DNA of 64,000 nt from Phytopseudomonas seleniipraecipitans (GTDB lineage Bacteria > Pseudomonadota > Gammaproteobacteria > Pseudomonadales > Pseudomonadaceae), in contig NZ_FNBM01000004.1 in NCBI RefSeq assembly GCF_900102335.1, forward strand, positions 179,052-243,051, read 5' to 3'. This document shows positions 9,335-17,397 of this stretch, piece by piece. Positions within the stretch are counted from its first letter, which is position 1; every line of letters starts with the position of its first letter. A model generated the notes under the pieces. It did not search any database. It was not told the DNA's origin and was given only the letters and a program-made list of their open reading frames with translations. The translations under genes and the position numbers were made by a program.

Positions 9335-10807
9335 TTACTCGTCGCCGGACTCATCTTCGCGCCGGCTCATACCGTACTTGCGCATTTTCTCGACCAGGGT
9401 GGTACGTCGAATGCGCAACCGCTCGGCGGCACGCGCCACGATACCGCCGGCATCATCGAGCGCCTGCTGGATCAGCCCCTGCTCCAAATTGCCAAGGTAG
9501 TCCTTCAAGTCCAACCCTTCAGCCGGCAGCATGGCCGGTGATCCCATTCCAGACGAGGGCGACGTCAGCACGGCGCGCTCATCGAGCTCTTCGCGCAGGC
9601 TGGCGGCCATTTGCTCGTCTTCATCATCCACATGACGGAATTTCTTCGGCAGCTCACCGACCCCAATCACGCCGTAGGGATGCATGATTGCCATGCGCTC
9701 GACCAAGTTGGCCAGCTCACGCACGTTGCCTGCCCAGTCGTGCCGACAAAGCGACATGATCGCGGCCGAGTTGAACCGGATCGAGCCGCGCTTTTCATGC
9801 TCCATGCGCGAAATCAATTCGTTCATCAGCAGTGGAATGTCTTCGATGCGCTCTCGCAGTGGCGCCATCTCGATCGGGAAGACGTTGAGGCGGTAGTAGA
9901 GATCCTCACGAAAACTGCCACCTTCGATCATGTTTTCGAGATTCTTGTGGGTCGCAGCAATGATGCGCACATCGGCATTCTGGGTCTTGTTGCTACCCAC
10001 GCGCTCGAACGTACGCTCCTGCAAAACACGCAGCAGCTTTACCTGCATGGGCAGCGGCATGTCGCCGATCTCATCAAGGAACAGCGTGCCGCCATTGGCC
10101 AGTTCGAAGCGCCCAGCGCGAGTAGTGATTGCACCGGTGAAGGCACCCTTCTCGTGTCCGAACAACTCGCTTTCCAGCAGCTCCGCAGGAATCGCCCCGC
10201 AGTTCACCGGCACGAACGGCCCTTCACGGCGCTTGGAGTGATAGTGCAGGTTGCGCGCTACCACTTCTTTGCCCGTACCCGACTCACCAAGAATCAGCAC
10301 GCTGGCCTCAGTATCAGCGACCTGCTGCATCATCTGCCGTACCTGCTGAATGGCGCGACTGGTACCTACCAGGCTACGAAACAGATTTGTCTCACGCTGG
10401 CGCCCGCGCTCACGAGCCTGATCGTACATCTCACGGTAGACCTGAGCTCGGTGCAGCGAGTCCAGCAGCTTGTTGTAGCTCGGTGGCATTTCCAGCGAGG
10501 CCAGCACACGGCGGCGGAACTCCTCCGGCCAGTCGCCGGTTGCGTGCTCGTCGAGCATCAGCACAGGAAGGTACTCATCCCACGCGGCGATCTCTTTCAG
10601 CAGATCCAGCGCTCTCCCCTTGAGTTGCACCTCTCCCAGCAACACGCTGAGCACGCCTCGGCTCGAATCAAGATGATCTACCACCTCACGCCAGTCCAAG
10701 CTGCCGCACGCCAGATGATCCTCACCGAGAAAATTCAGAATCACCGATAAATCACGGCGGCGCTCGAGGTTATCGTCAATCAGCAGAAGCTTGGTTTCAC
10801 GCCACAT
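9335..10807 (-). CDS. fleQ: Master flagellar and biofilm regulator FleQ
   Basis: FleQ is the sigma-54 activator at the top of the Pseudomonas flagellar hierarchy and a c-di-GMP-responsive repressor of biofilm genes. The 490-residue protein starts [13 protein letters not shown], the expected N-terminus. An in-frame ATG 12 codons upstream was rejected. The degenerate receiver domain lacks a clear phosphoacceptor Asp. The AAA+ domain has [22 protein letters not shown] and the R-finger region, and the C-terminal Fis HTH reads [17 protein letters not shown]. It is transcribed separately from fleSR. Confidence 0.96.
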   Translation of the reverse strand: MWRETKLLLIDDNLERRRDLSVILNFLGEDHLACGSLDWREVVDHLDSSRGVLSVLLGEVQLKGRALDLLKEIAAWDEYLPVLMLDEHATGDWPEEFRRRVLASLEMPPSYNKLLDSLHRAQVYREMYDQARERGRQRETNLFRSLVGTSRAIQQVRQMMQQVADTEASVLILGESGTGKEVVARNLHYHSKRREGPFVPVNCGAIPAELLESELFGHEKGAFTGAITTRAGRFELANGGTLFLDEIGDMPLPMQVKLLRVLQERTFERVGSNKTQNADVRIIAATHKNLENMIEGGSFREDLYYRLNVFPIEMAPLRERIEDIPLLMNELISRMEHEKRGSIRFNSAAIMSLCRHDWAGNVRELANLVERMAIMHPYGVIGVGELPKKFRHVDDEDEQMAASLREELDERAVLTSPSSGMGSPAMLPAEGLDLKDYLGNLEQGLIQQALDDAGGIVARAAERLRIRRTTLVEKMRKYGMSRREDESGDE

Positions 10808-11031
10808 AGTTGTTCTGGCCCAGAAGGAAAAGCCACCCAGCACTTTTTAGCGCCAGCATTTAGCCAGCAGTTAAGACAATTTTTGGCGCTTAGTCAATTT
10901 TATGGCGTGCTTTTTTGTTGCGAGGTGGACGAGCGGAGCTGATCAGCCAAAAACAAAGGGGGGAATAGAGAGGCATAGCGGCAAACCTCCCCAAAGGTAG
11001 CGCAACTTCATAGCCGCGCCCCTAGCGAGAT
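10808..11031. other. fleQ promoter region
   Basis: No gene is seen here. The part nearest fleQ is AT-rich (10840-10915) and contains repeated TTAG(C/T)... and GCGC-rich words plus an AGTCAATTTTAT stretch. That stretch resembles one arm of a FleQ box (GTCAATAAATTGAC). No confident -35/-10 pair was assigned. Confidence 0.35.
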
Positions 11032-11328
11032 TCAACCGAACAGCTGGTAGACTTTGGCACCCTGCTTCGACTGATTCATCTGAATCAACTCACCTGCCAG
11101 CCGTTGGCGCTCAGCCTGGCAAGCACCCACCAGATCCTTATACAGATCCAGCAGCTCTTGCATACGAGCGCGCAGCGCACCATCGTCATCAGCCGCGTCG
11201 ACCATTGCATCCTCAACAGCTTGGCGGCATTGCAGATCAAGCTCGCCGATGGCTATCCAATCCTGAGAAGAAAGAGCCTGACGGATAGCAATGCCCGTGT
11301 CCTGCAAGCGCTGAACGGAAGTATTCAT
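11032..11328 (-). CDS. fliT: FliT-like flagellar export chaperone
   Basis: The small helical protein (98 residues) lies directly after fliS and before fleQ, the place of the FliT-type chaperone in Pseudomonas. In other bacteria FliT binds the cap protein FliD and keeps it unfolded for export. The sequence is rich in Gln, Glu and Leu, with a long amphipathic helix in the second half (LLDLYKDLVGACQAERQRLAGEL). The ATG at 11328 was chosen because AGGAG lies upstream; the longer frame has no ribosome site. Assignment rests on position more than motif. Confidence 0.75.
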   Translation of the reverse strand: MNTSVQRLQDTGIAIRQALSSQDWIAIGELDLQCRQAVEDAMVDAADDDGALRARMQELLDLYKDLVGACQAERQRLAGELIQMNQSKQGAKVYQLFG

Positions 11329-11354
11329 GGGGAGGCTCCTTTCACTCATGCCGA

Positions 11355-11732
11355 TTAGGCAATAGCATCCCAACCGGATTTCACTTCTCGAAGAAGGTTG
11401 GCCACTTCATCCAGCTTGCCTGAATCATTAGAGCGATTTCCTTCCAGCAAGCGCATGATCATGTACTCATAAAGCTTATCCAGATTACCTACCAGATCTC
11501 CATCAACATTCTGATCCAATGCCTCACGGAGGCCGCCGACGATAGCGATTGCTTTACCAAGCAGCTCACCCTTCTCCGCATAAGCTCCGCGCTCAAGCGC
11601 CCCCTTAGCCTGATAGATACGATCCAGCCCACCCTGCATCAACATCTGAATTAGCCGATGCGGACTGGCCTCAGTCACTTGAGCTTGAACATCTACGCAC
11701 TGATACTGCTTCATTGCGGCTAACGATCTCAT
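11355..11732 (-). CDS. fliS: Flagellin export chaperone FliS
   Basis: FliS binds the C-terminal helices of flagellin and stops it polymerising in the cytoplasm. The 125-residue protein has the family pattern: an early SPHRLIQMLMQGGLDRI helix, GKAIAIVGGLREALD, and a tyrosine-rich LDKLYEYMIMRL segment. It sits between fliD and fliT on the same strand. The start at 11732 follows a GAAGGGG ribosome site. A later internal ATG six codons in (MKQYQ) is a possible alternative. Confidence 0.92.
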   Translation of the reverse strand: MRSLAAMKQYQCVDVQAQVTEASPHRLIQMLMQGGLDRIYQAKGALERGAYAEKGELLGKAIAIVGGLREALDQNVDGDLVGNLDKLYEYMIMRLLEGNRSNDSGKLDEVANLLREVKSGWDAIA

Positions 11733-11815
11733 GGAGCACCCCTTCGAGTAACAAATCACTTACCTATGTATCGGTAGGGGCCGTAAAAACTTGATGCTTA
11801 AAGAGCGCCAAATTA

Positions 11816-13264
11816 TCACTTTTTGGAGTTGCCAGACGCCCATGGCATGTTATCAAGCGAAGCAGAGAGGCTGGAGGCAGTGTTGGACAGCTGCGCATAC
11901 ATCATGTCCATAGCATTAAATTGCTTGAACAAACGCGCTTCCACGGCTTGCATGCGTGTGTTCAACGCCTCTTTTTGCTTATCGATGGTGGTCAAGGTCG
12001 AGCGTAACGATTTGTCCCGTTGCTCGATAACGCCACCCGTTTGAACATAGGGATCAAGCCTTTTCGAAAGGCGTGAAGCCAGACCCGTATCACCCGTAAA
12101 TAGTGCCGAAATCGATTCAAAATTGTTAGTCAGTTGCTTGTCTAGCTTGGCGCTGTCGACCGTCAGCGTACCGTCTTTTTGGGTCGTGATGCCCAGGTCA
12201 GCAAGCGAGCGCACGCCACTGCTACCGTTGGGAACATTTACCAACTCACCACGTACTGCGCTAAGGATACCTCGCGCCATCGCATCGCCGACGAGCCCAG
12301 CTATCACCGGTGCTTTACCGTCGCCAACGGGGGTAACTTTTGTCTCAGCGCTGATAACGCCCATCAGCTTGTTGTATGCATCGACGAAATTCTGAATATT
12401 GGTTTTCACGCCGCCTTTATCTTGGGAAACACCCACGGTAAGAGGAGAATCGGCTGCAGTGACCCCTTTGAGATTGAGCGTTAACCCTTCAATCGCGGTA
12501 TCAACCGTATTACTTTTGCTGATGACCTTAAGCCCATCGACGGTGAGCTCGGCGCTCTCGGCACGGCTAATAATCCGCGCAGCCGAATCATCCGGCCCGA
12601 CAGCAGGATCAGGCTCGCCAGAGGCAGGAGCGGAAAAGTTCAGTTTTGAAAGGTTGACGCTCCCTGAACCGTCATCGGATCCCGCAATGACCGAAATATC
12701 CTCGCCCGCACCGGTTGTTGTGCTGCTCAGTACCAAGCGAGCCCCAGAGCTGTCATTGATGATGGTGGCAGACAGCCCCTTGTCGGCACCGGCTTTGTTG
12801 ATGGCATCACGGACGCCCGTCAGCGTATTGTTGGTGGAGTCAATCGTGATGGCGGGTAGTGAGGTATTGCCGACCTTTACGGTAAACGTGCCGTTGCCGA
12901 AGGTGGCATTTGCGCTATCTGCAACAGATGCAAGGGCGACTTTACTACTCGTCGCCAAACTCTTGACCTCTATCTGATAGCTGCCAGCCCCTGCTTTCAA
13001 GCCAGCGGTAGCGGTCAGCAAGTCTGTTTTCGAAGATGTGGCAGTGCGAGCCTGAAACAAACTCGGGCTATTGATCAACGAAAGCGCGCTTTGGAACTCA
13101 CTCATGGCACTTTTCACAGCACCTAGAGACGTAATCGTCGTGGTAGATTTTTTCTCAAGGTTATCAAGCTGGGTCTGCTTGGGGCTTCGCTCTGCCGCGA
13201 CCAGGGCCTTCACGGTTTTGTCGATATCCAGCCCGCTTCCACCAATACCCGTTATCCCAGCCAT
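11816..13264 (-). CDS. fliD: Flagellar cap protein FliD
   Basis: FliD (HAP2) forms the pentameric cap at the filament tip and guides flagellin insertion. The 482-residue protein has the family N-terminus GIGGSGLDIDKTVKALV. A variable centre follows, and the conserved C-terminal coiled coil (LTTIDKQKEALNTRMQAVEARLFKQFNAMD) contains the invariant FxxMD-type end. Start 13264 has GGAGG five bases upstream. A weak sigma-54-like CGGCAC-N5-TTGA lies just upstream at about 13313-13328, overlapping the end of flaG, so some independent transcription is possible. Confidence 0.95.
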   Translation of the reverse strand: MAGITGIGGSGLDIDKTVKALVAAERSPKQTQLDNLEKKSTTTITSLGAVKSAMSEFQSALSLINSPSLFQARTATSSKTDLLTATAGLKAGAGSYQIEVKSLATSSKVALASVADSANATFGNGTFTVKVGNTSLPAITIDSTNNTLTGVRDAINKAGADKGLSATIINDSSGARLVLSSTTTGAGEDISVIAGSDDGSGSVNLSKLNFSAPASGEPDPAVGPDDSAARIISRAESAELTVDGLKVISKSNTVDTAIEGLTLNLKGVTAADSPLTVGVSQDKGGVKTNIQNFVDAYNKLMGVISAETKVTPVGDGKAPVIAGLVGDAMARGILSAVRGELVNVPNGSSGVRSLADLGITTQKDGTLTVDSAKLDKQLTNNFESISALFTGDTGLASRLSKRLDPYVQTGGVIEQRDKSLRSTLTTIDKQKEALNTRMQAVEARLFKQFNAMDMMYAQLSNTASSLSASLDNMPWASGNSKK

Positions 13265-13328
13265 AATAGCCTCCGTCAAAAAATACTACGTACGCGATCC
13301 TAGCTTTGCTTAATCAAGAATCGTGCCG

Positions 13329-13685
13329 TTAAGCCTTGGCTTCGAACATCAAACTGCGCACATCTTCCAGCCGCGCAGCAAGCTCAAGCACCTCTTTAGA
13401 AGGTATTTGCCTGACTACCTTACCTGACTCACCATCAATAACCTTCACCACCACATCACCAGTAGAATCATCCACTGAAAAATTCAGGTCGCGTTGAAGA
13501 TTCTGGATCTGAGAATGGATGTCCACCACCGCCGAATCCACTAACGATCGGCTGGTTGCTGCGCGGCGGTCCTGCTCGGGAGCTTGAGCAGAAACCGAAG
13601 ACACCCCGGGAGCCTTTGGGCTGCCAGGGTTGGTCGTAGCTGAGGCTTGCACAAGCGCATTGCCCGCGACTTTGCTTATATCCAT
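13329..13685 (-). CDS. flaG: FlaG family protein
   Basis: The 118-residue protein carries a C-terminal FlaG domain (LQRDLNFSVDDSTGDVVVKVIDGESGKVVRQIPSKEVL read as separate conserved pieces). FlaG proteins affect filament length and lie between fliC and fliD in polarly flagellated bacteria. The first 45 residues are low-complexity (Ala, Ser, Pro). It follows the fliC terminator and precedes fliD by 64 bases. Confidence 0.92.
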   Translation of the reverse strand: MDISKVAGNALVQASATTNPGSPKAPGVSSVSAQAPEQDRRAATSRSLVDSAVVDIHSQIQNLQRDLNFSVDDSTGDVVVKVIDGESGKVVRQIPSKEVLELAARLEDVRSLMFEAKA

Positions 13686-13707
13686 GATTCACCTCGTATC
13701 AATGGAT

Positions 13708-13731
13708 AAAGGAGGGGCGAGCCCCTCCTTT
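13708..13731 (-). terminator. Terminator downstream of fliC
   Basis: A stem AAAGGAGGGG / CCCCTCCTTT with a four-base loop lies 26 bases after the fliC stop and is followed by a short T-rich stretch. It would end the abundant fliC message before flaG. Confidence 0.75.
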
Positions 13732-13756
13732 ATTTGCTTCCTCGTAACGGCTCGCG

Positions 13757-15283
13757 TTACTGCAGCAGGCTGAGCACAGACTGCGGCAACTGCTTGGCCT
13801 GGGCCAGAATCGCAGTGCCGGCCTGCTGCAGCACCTGGTTTTTGGCCAAGGTAGCGGTTTCAGCAGCGAAGTCAGTATCTTTGATGCGGCTACGGGCAGC
13901 TTCAGCGTTTTCCGAAATGCTCTGCAGGTTGGAAATGGTGTTGTCAAAACGCCCCTGTACGGCACCGAGGTCCGAACGCTGGGAGTCGATATATGCGATG
14001 GCAGCGTCAATCACGTCGATTGCATTTTGAGCGCCATAGGCGGTACTCACATCCACATCGCTGATCTTGGCCAACTCGCCTGCCGCTTCACCCGTGATTT
14101 TAGGTACAGCAGTACCGCTCAGAGAGTAGGCCGCCGACGAACTGAGTTTAACGTAGCCGTTAGCGAAAGCCGAACCTGAGTCACCCGCGGCAGCACCAGC
14201 GCCAATATCCTGAGTTGCAGTCAGAGCACCAATATTCTTGTCTGTAGTATCCGCTTCAGCAGAGCGTACAGCTAATTTCATATCAGCAGCTGCAGCATCG
14301 ACGTCTGGATCAGTAGCGTTTGCAGCAGCCACCTTACCCAAAGCGGTGAATTTGAGTGTCGAACCATCACCAGAAGAAACTTCGAGGCTACCGTTACTAT
14401 TCACTTTGGCGCTGAGGCCAGAGCCGCTCGCGTTAACTGCACTTACGACCTGATCGAACGACGTTAGGCCTTTCAACTCGATTTTAGAGTCTGCTGGGCT
14501 AAGACTGTTATCAGTCTTGAAAGCTTCAATCGTAAGATCGAAAGTTTTTATAGTATCAGCTTTAGTGAGGACGGCATCTGTACGAGCCGAAGCCTTGATG
14601 GGTGAACCGGCAGAGTTAATCTTGCTTGCAATCTCGGCGGCTGTGTCTTTAGCGGCGACGTCTTGAACTTTATACTCTTTGCCGTTTGCCGAAATGGTCA
14701 TAGTCCCGCTGGAATCGCCTGCCGTAGCAGAAGCAAGCCCCGAGGCAGTACCGGCCTTATCAGAGGTATAAGCACCCATCTTGTTAGAGCTGGCATTACC
14801 TATCGAAACATCGATGGTCTCGTTCGAATTCGCACCCACTTGGAAGGCAGTGGAGCCGAACGAACCGTCCAGCAACTTACGGCCACCGAAGGTCGTGGTT
14901 TCGGCAATACGGCTCAATTCGTTTTGCAGCGCGCCTACTTCTTTCTGCAAGGCAGAACGGTCAACCGAGTCGTTGCTGCCGTTGGCAGCCTGCAGGGACA
15001 AGTCACGCATACGCTGCAGGATGTTGGTGGACTGTTGCAGAGCGCCTTCTGCGGTTTGCGCCAGGGAGATACCGTCGTTGGCGTTACGCACAGCAACGTT
15101 CAGGCCGTTGATCTGGCTGGTCAGGCGGTTGGAGATCTGCAGGCCCGCGGCGTCGTCTTTGGCGCTGTTGATGCGGCTACCGGTAGACAGGCGCTGCATG
15201 GAGGTTGCCAGGGAGTTGGACGAAGACTGCAGGTTACGCTGGGTGTTCAGCGACGCGATGTTGGTATTTACAGTAAGTGCCAT
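13757..15283 (-). CDS. fliC: Flagellin
   Basis: Flagellin is the filament subunit. The 508-residue protein has the conserved D0/D1 N-terminus ([18 protein letters not shown]) and [26 protein letters not shown] segment. The central region, about 170-430, is variable and Ala/Ser/Thr/Asp-rich. The conserved C-terminus ends [13 protein letters not shown]. An in-frame ATG 31 codons upstream lies inside the promoter leader and was rejected; the chosen ATG has GGAGG upstream. A sigma-28 promoter lies about 100 bases upstream. No glycosylation genes lie between fliC and flgL, unlike many P. aeruginosa strains. Confidence 0.97.
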   Translation of the reverse strand: MALTVNTNIASLNTQRNLQSSSNSLATSMQRLSTGSRINSAKDDAAGLQISNRLTSQINGLNVAVRNANDGISLAQTAEGALQQSTNILQRMRDLSLQAANGSNDSVDRSALQKEVGALQNELSRIAETTTFGGRKLLDGSFGSTAFQVGANSNETIDVSIGNASSNKMGAYTSDKAGTASGLASATAGDSSGTMTISANGKEYKVQDVAAKDTAAEIASKINSAGSPIKASARTDAVLTKADTIKTFDLTIEAFKTDNSLSPADSKIELKGLTSFDQVVSAVNASGSGLSAKVNSNGSLEVSSGDGSTLKFTALGKVAAANATDPDVDAAAADMKLAVRSAEADTTDKNIGALTATQDIGAGAAAGDSGSAFANGYVKLSSSAAYSLSGTAVPKITGEAAGELAKISDVDVSTAYGAQNAIDVIDAAIAYIDSQRSDLGAVQGRFDNTISNLQSISENAEAARSRIKDTDFAAETATLAKNQVLQQAGTAILAQAKQLPQSVLSLLQ

Positions 15284-15385
15284 GATTGCATGCCTCCAAG
15301 GGGCGGGTACTAAAGGTAGCCGGGTGGTGCGAGCGCTTGGGCCGTTGCCTTGCTCAGGCACCCAGTTACTTCGCATTCGTAATCT

Positions 15386-15412
15386 TTATCGGCGTGTTCG
15401 GTGGAAGCTTTA
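15386..15412 (-). promoter_or_regulatory. Sigma-28 (FliA) promoter of fliC
   Basis: On the minus strand the -35 box TAAAGCTT (15405-15412) and the -10 box GCCGATAA (15386-15393) are separated by exactly 11 bases. This matches the FliA consensus TAAAGTTT-N11-GCCGATAA at 15 of 16 positions. It implies that fliC is a late gene released when FlgM is exported. Confidence 0.93.
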
Positions 15413-15462
15413 GGGCACTGGTGAAACTTTTTTGCAAGCCCTTTCAGCATCACGTCACGCCT

Positions 15463-15494
15463 GCAAGCAAAGGTGGCGATCCGCCGTTGCTTGC
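15463..15494. repeat. Hairpin upstream of the fliC promoter
   Basis: The arms GCAAGCAA and TTGCTTGC enclose a second short stem (GGCG/CGCC). It lies about 50 bases upstream of the fliC -35 box. It has no T-run and its role is unknown. It could insulate the promoter or be a repeat remnant. Confidence 0.5.
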
Positions 15495-15599
15495 CTGAAT
15501 GGGTATCGACCGAGGTGGCTTTTTCTGTAGGGTTATCCGGCATGGGCGGACCCTGGTTAGATGGCGGACGCTTGGGACGCATGCCTCCACCGCTACGAG

Positions 15600-15880
15600 G
15601 GTGCGGCTGCGACTGCTTCGCGGCCGGGGCACCGCTCCTACTAGATTTTTGGCATGCCTCAGCGCGTAGGTGGCACCACGCACTGCAGGAGTGGCGTCCT
15701 GCCGCGAATGGCACAAGCAACTCTGGCGTCAGATTCGGCACCGTCGGATGGATTAGCGAAGCGTAGTCCGGCACCTGGGCCGAGATTGCTGGCGCATTAC
15801 GCGACTCTGTGAGCCTAGGGTGTTACTGTGCCGAGAACGTGCGGCGTATTACGCCTGCGGCTAATACGCCCTACTACAGC
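15600..15880. repeat. REP/BIME-like cluster between fliC and flgL
   Basis: Two inverted REP-like units are visible. One reads TTCGCGGCCGGGGCACCGCT (15618 onward). The other is in opposite orientation at about 15681-15706 (CAGGAGTGGCGTCCTGCCGC). A separate palindrome at 15840-15876 has arms GGCGTATTACGCC and GGCTAATACGCC. The whole 15284-15898 gap has no convincing gene. Confidence 0.65.
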
Positions 15881-15898
15881 CATATTCGTACTCAACGG

Positions 15899-17179
15899 TT
15901 ACAGCTTGTTGAACAGGTTCAGGCCGCTGATTTTCACATAGCTCTGTTGAGCAGCTTCCAAAATCAACGTCTGAAACGCCAAACGTGGCATCGCTTCGGC
16001 GTAGTCGAGTTCGCGCAGCTCTGCCTGAGTCGACTTGTTGACCAGCGTGACATCATCGTTATCGGCTTTTGCACTATCAATGATGTTCAACCTGGCGCCG
16101 ATATCCCCACGCGTGCTGTCCACATTGATGCTGGCATTTGTGAGATTCGTTAGGGCCTCGGCGATTGCATCGCGAACGACGAGATTACCTTCGGGCGTCG
16201 ATGGTTCTGTTTCCAATGTTCTACGCAAGTTTGCGATCGAATCCAGCACGCCTTGCTTTTGCGCAGTTGGGTCGCTAGTAACCTGAATGCGCTCGCCGCC
16301 AACCGATGTACCGTTGAAATTGATTACCACGCCACGAAAAACTAGCTTGTCAGTCGTATCAACGCGACCGTCAACGGATCCATTGCCGTCCTTTAGCTCT
16401 TCACCTGTTGCTGAATCATAGACCTTATAGCTATTGGGCTCTGTTTCACTAAAAACGATATCTATTCCAGCATCTGGAAATTTGGGATTTCCAGCGAAGG
16501 CGACCTCATCTTGTACAAGAGGCGTCGATGTTCTAAGGGTTGATCCTGCCGGCGTCGCATAGGGTGCCGGTGGCGTACCAACCGTAGCAGGCACTGTGGC
16601 CTGCAGACGGCCTGCGTTGGTGATGTTCTGGAAGACCTTCTTGCCATTATCGCTAATGGCAACGCCGAGAGAGCTTGCAATCTCAACCTTGCGCTGTCCC
16701 TCATCCCCTTCATATCTATAGGTACCATCAGCGTTGCGAACAAATGGCTCAGACTTTCCTTGAAAGCCGGAAAAAAGATATTCCCCGCGAGCATTTCTAC
16801 TGTTCATCAAGCCCAGAAGCTCATCTTCACGCTCACGTAACTCTGCGGCGATAGACTTCCGATCATCTGCGCTCAGTGAGCCACTGCCCGCCCGTACTGC
16901 AAGTTCCTGCACACGCTGTAGTACGGTCCCGACTGTGTTAAGGGTTACATCTTCTTGAGTAAGGCTATTTTCAGCGGCAGTCAGATTGTCTTTGTACTGA
17001 GTCAACACATTCTGCTGCTGCTCAAGCTGCAGCAAGCGCACCGAGGCGACCGGATCGTCGGCGGGCGTGAGGATGCGGTTGCCTGTGCTGATCTGTTCTT
17101 GGGTGCGGATGGCATTGGCGTAGTTGCGCTGCAGGCCTTGCACGCCGTTGTTGAACGCCTGAAGAGTGGAAATGCGCAT
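15899..17179 (-). CDS. flgL: Hook-filament junction protein FlgL
   Basis: FlgL (HAP3) joins the hook-associated ring to the filament. The 426-residue protein has a flagellin-like N-terminus (MRISTLQAFNNGVQGLQ), the heptad-rich D1 region with ISTGNRILTPADDPVAS, and a flagellin-like C-terminus (LVNKSTQAELRELDYAEA...QQSYVKISGLNLFNKL in parts). The ATG at 17179 has a GAGG site. The upstream in-frame extension is REP-rich sequence and was rejected. It is last in the flgFGHIJKL series, separated from flgK by a 218-bp gap. Confidence 0.95.
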   Translation of the reverse strand: MRISTLQAFNNGVQGLQRNYANAIRTQEQISTGNRILTPADDPVASVRLLQLEQQQNVLTQYKDNLTAAENSLTQEDVTLNTVGTVLQRVQELAVRAGSGSLSADDRKSIAAELREREDELLGLMNSRNARGEYLFSGFQGKSEPFVRNADGTYRYEGDEGQRKVEIASSLGVAISDNGKKVFQNITNAGRLQATVPATVGTPPAPYATPAGSTLRTSTPLVQDEVAFAGNPKFPDAGIDIVFSETEPNSYKVYDSATGEELKDGNGSVDGRVDTTDKLVFRGVVINFNGTSVGGERIQVTSDPTAQKQGVLDSIANLRRTLETEPSTPEGNLVVRDAIAEALTNLTNASINVDSTRGDIGARLNIIDSAKADNDDVTLVNKSTQAELRELDYAEAMPRLAFQTLILEAAQQSYVKISGLNLFNKL

Positions 17180-17324
17180 AGCAGCCTCGTCTTTTCTGGC
17201 GGCGACTGGCGTTTGCCAGGGCCGCACCCTCTTGGGGATTTGCTCACCATCTGGCCATCGCTGGATGGTTGAAATGGATAATCGTGCACCCGGTGCCTGA
17301 TAGTTTTCTGCGCGCCCACACGGC

Positions 17325-17393
17325 GAATAGCTGCGGCAGCGTCAATATCGCGTCGCGGCCACCATCGATTCGCGCCGGGGGCGACGCTCCTAC
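17325..17393. repeat. REP-like repeat between flgK and flgL
   Basis: The stretch contains TTCGCGCCGGGGGCGACGCT at 17369-17388, a typical Pseudomonas REP core, and a diverged partial copy just before it. The 17180-17397 gap holds nothing else clear. Confidence 0.6.
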
Positions 17394-17397
17394 ATCA

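Noticed and set aside
15310..15774. Frame of 154 codons between fliC and flgL
   Set aside because: It runs through the sigma-28 promoter, a hairpin and REP units, with unusual Cys/Arg/Pro-rich composition and no family match.
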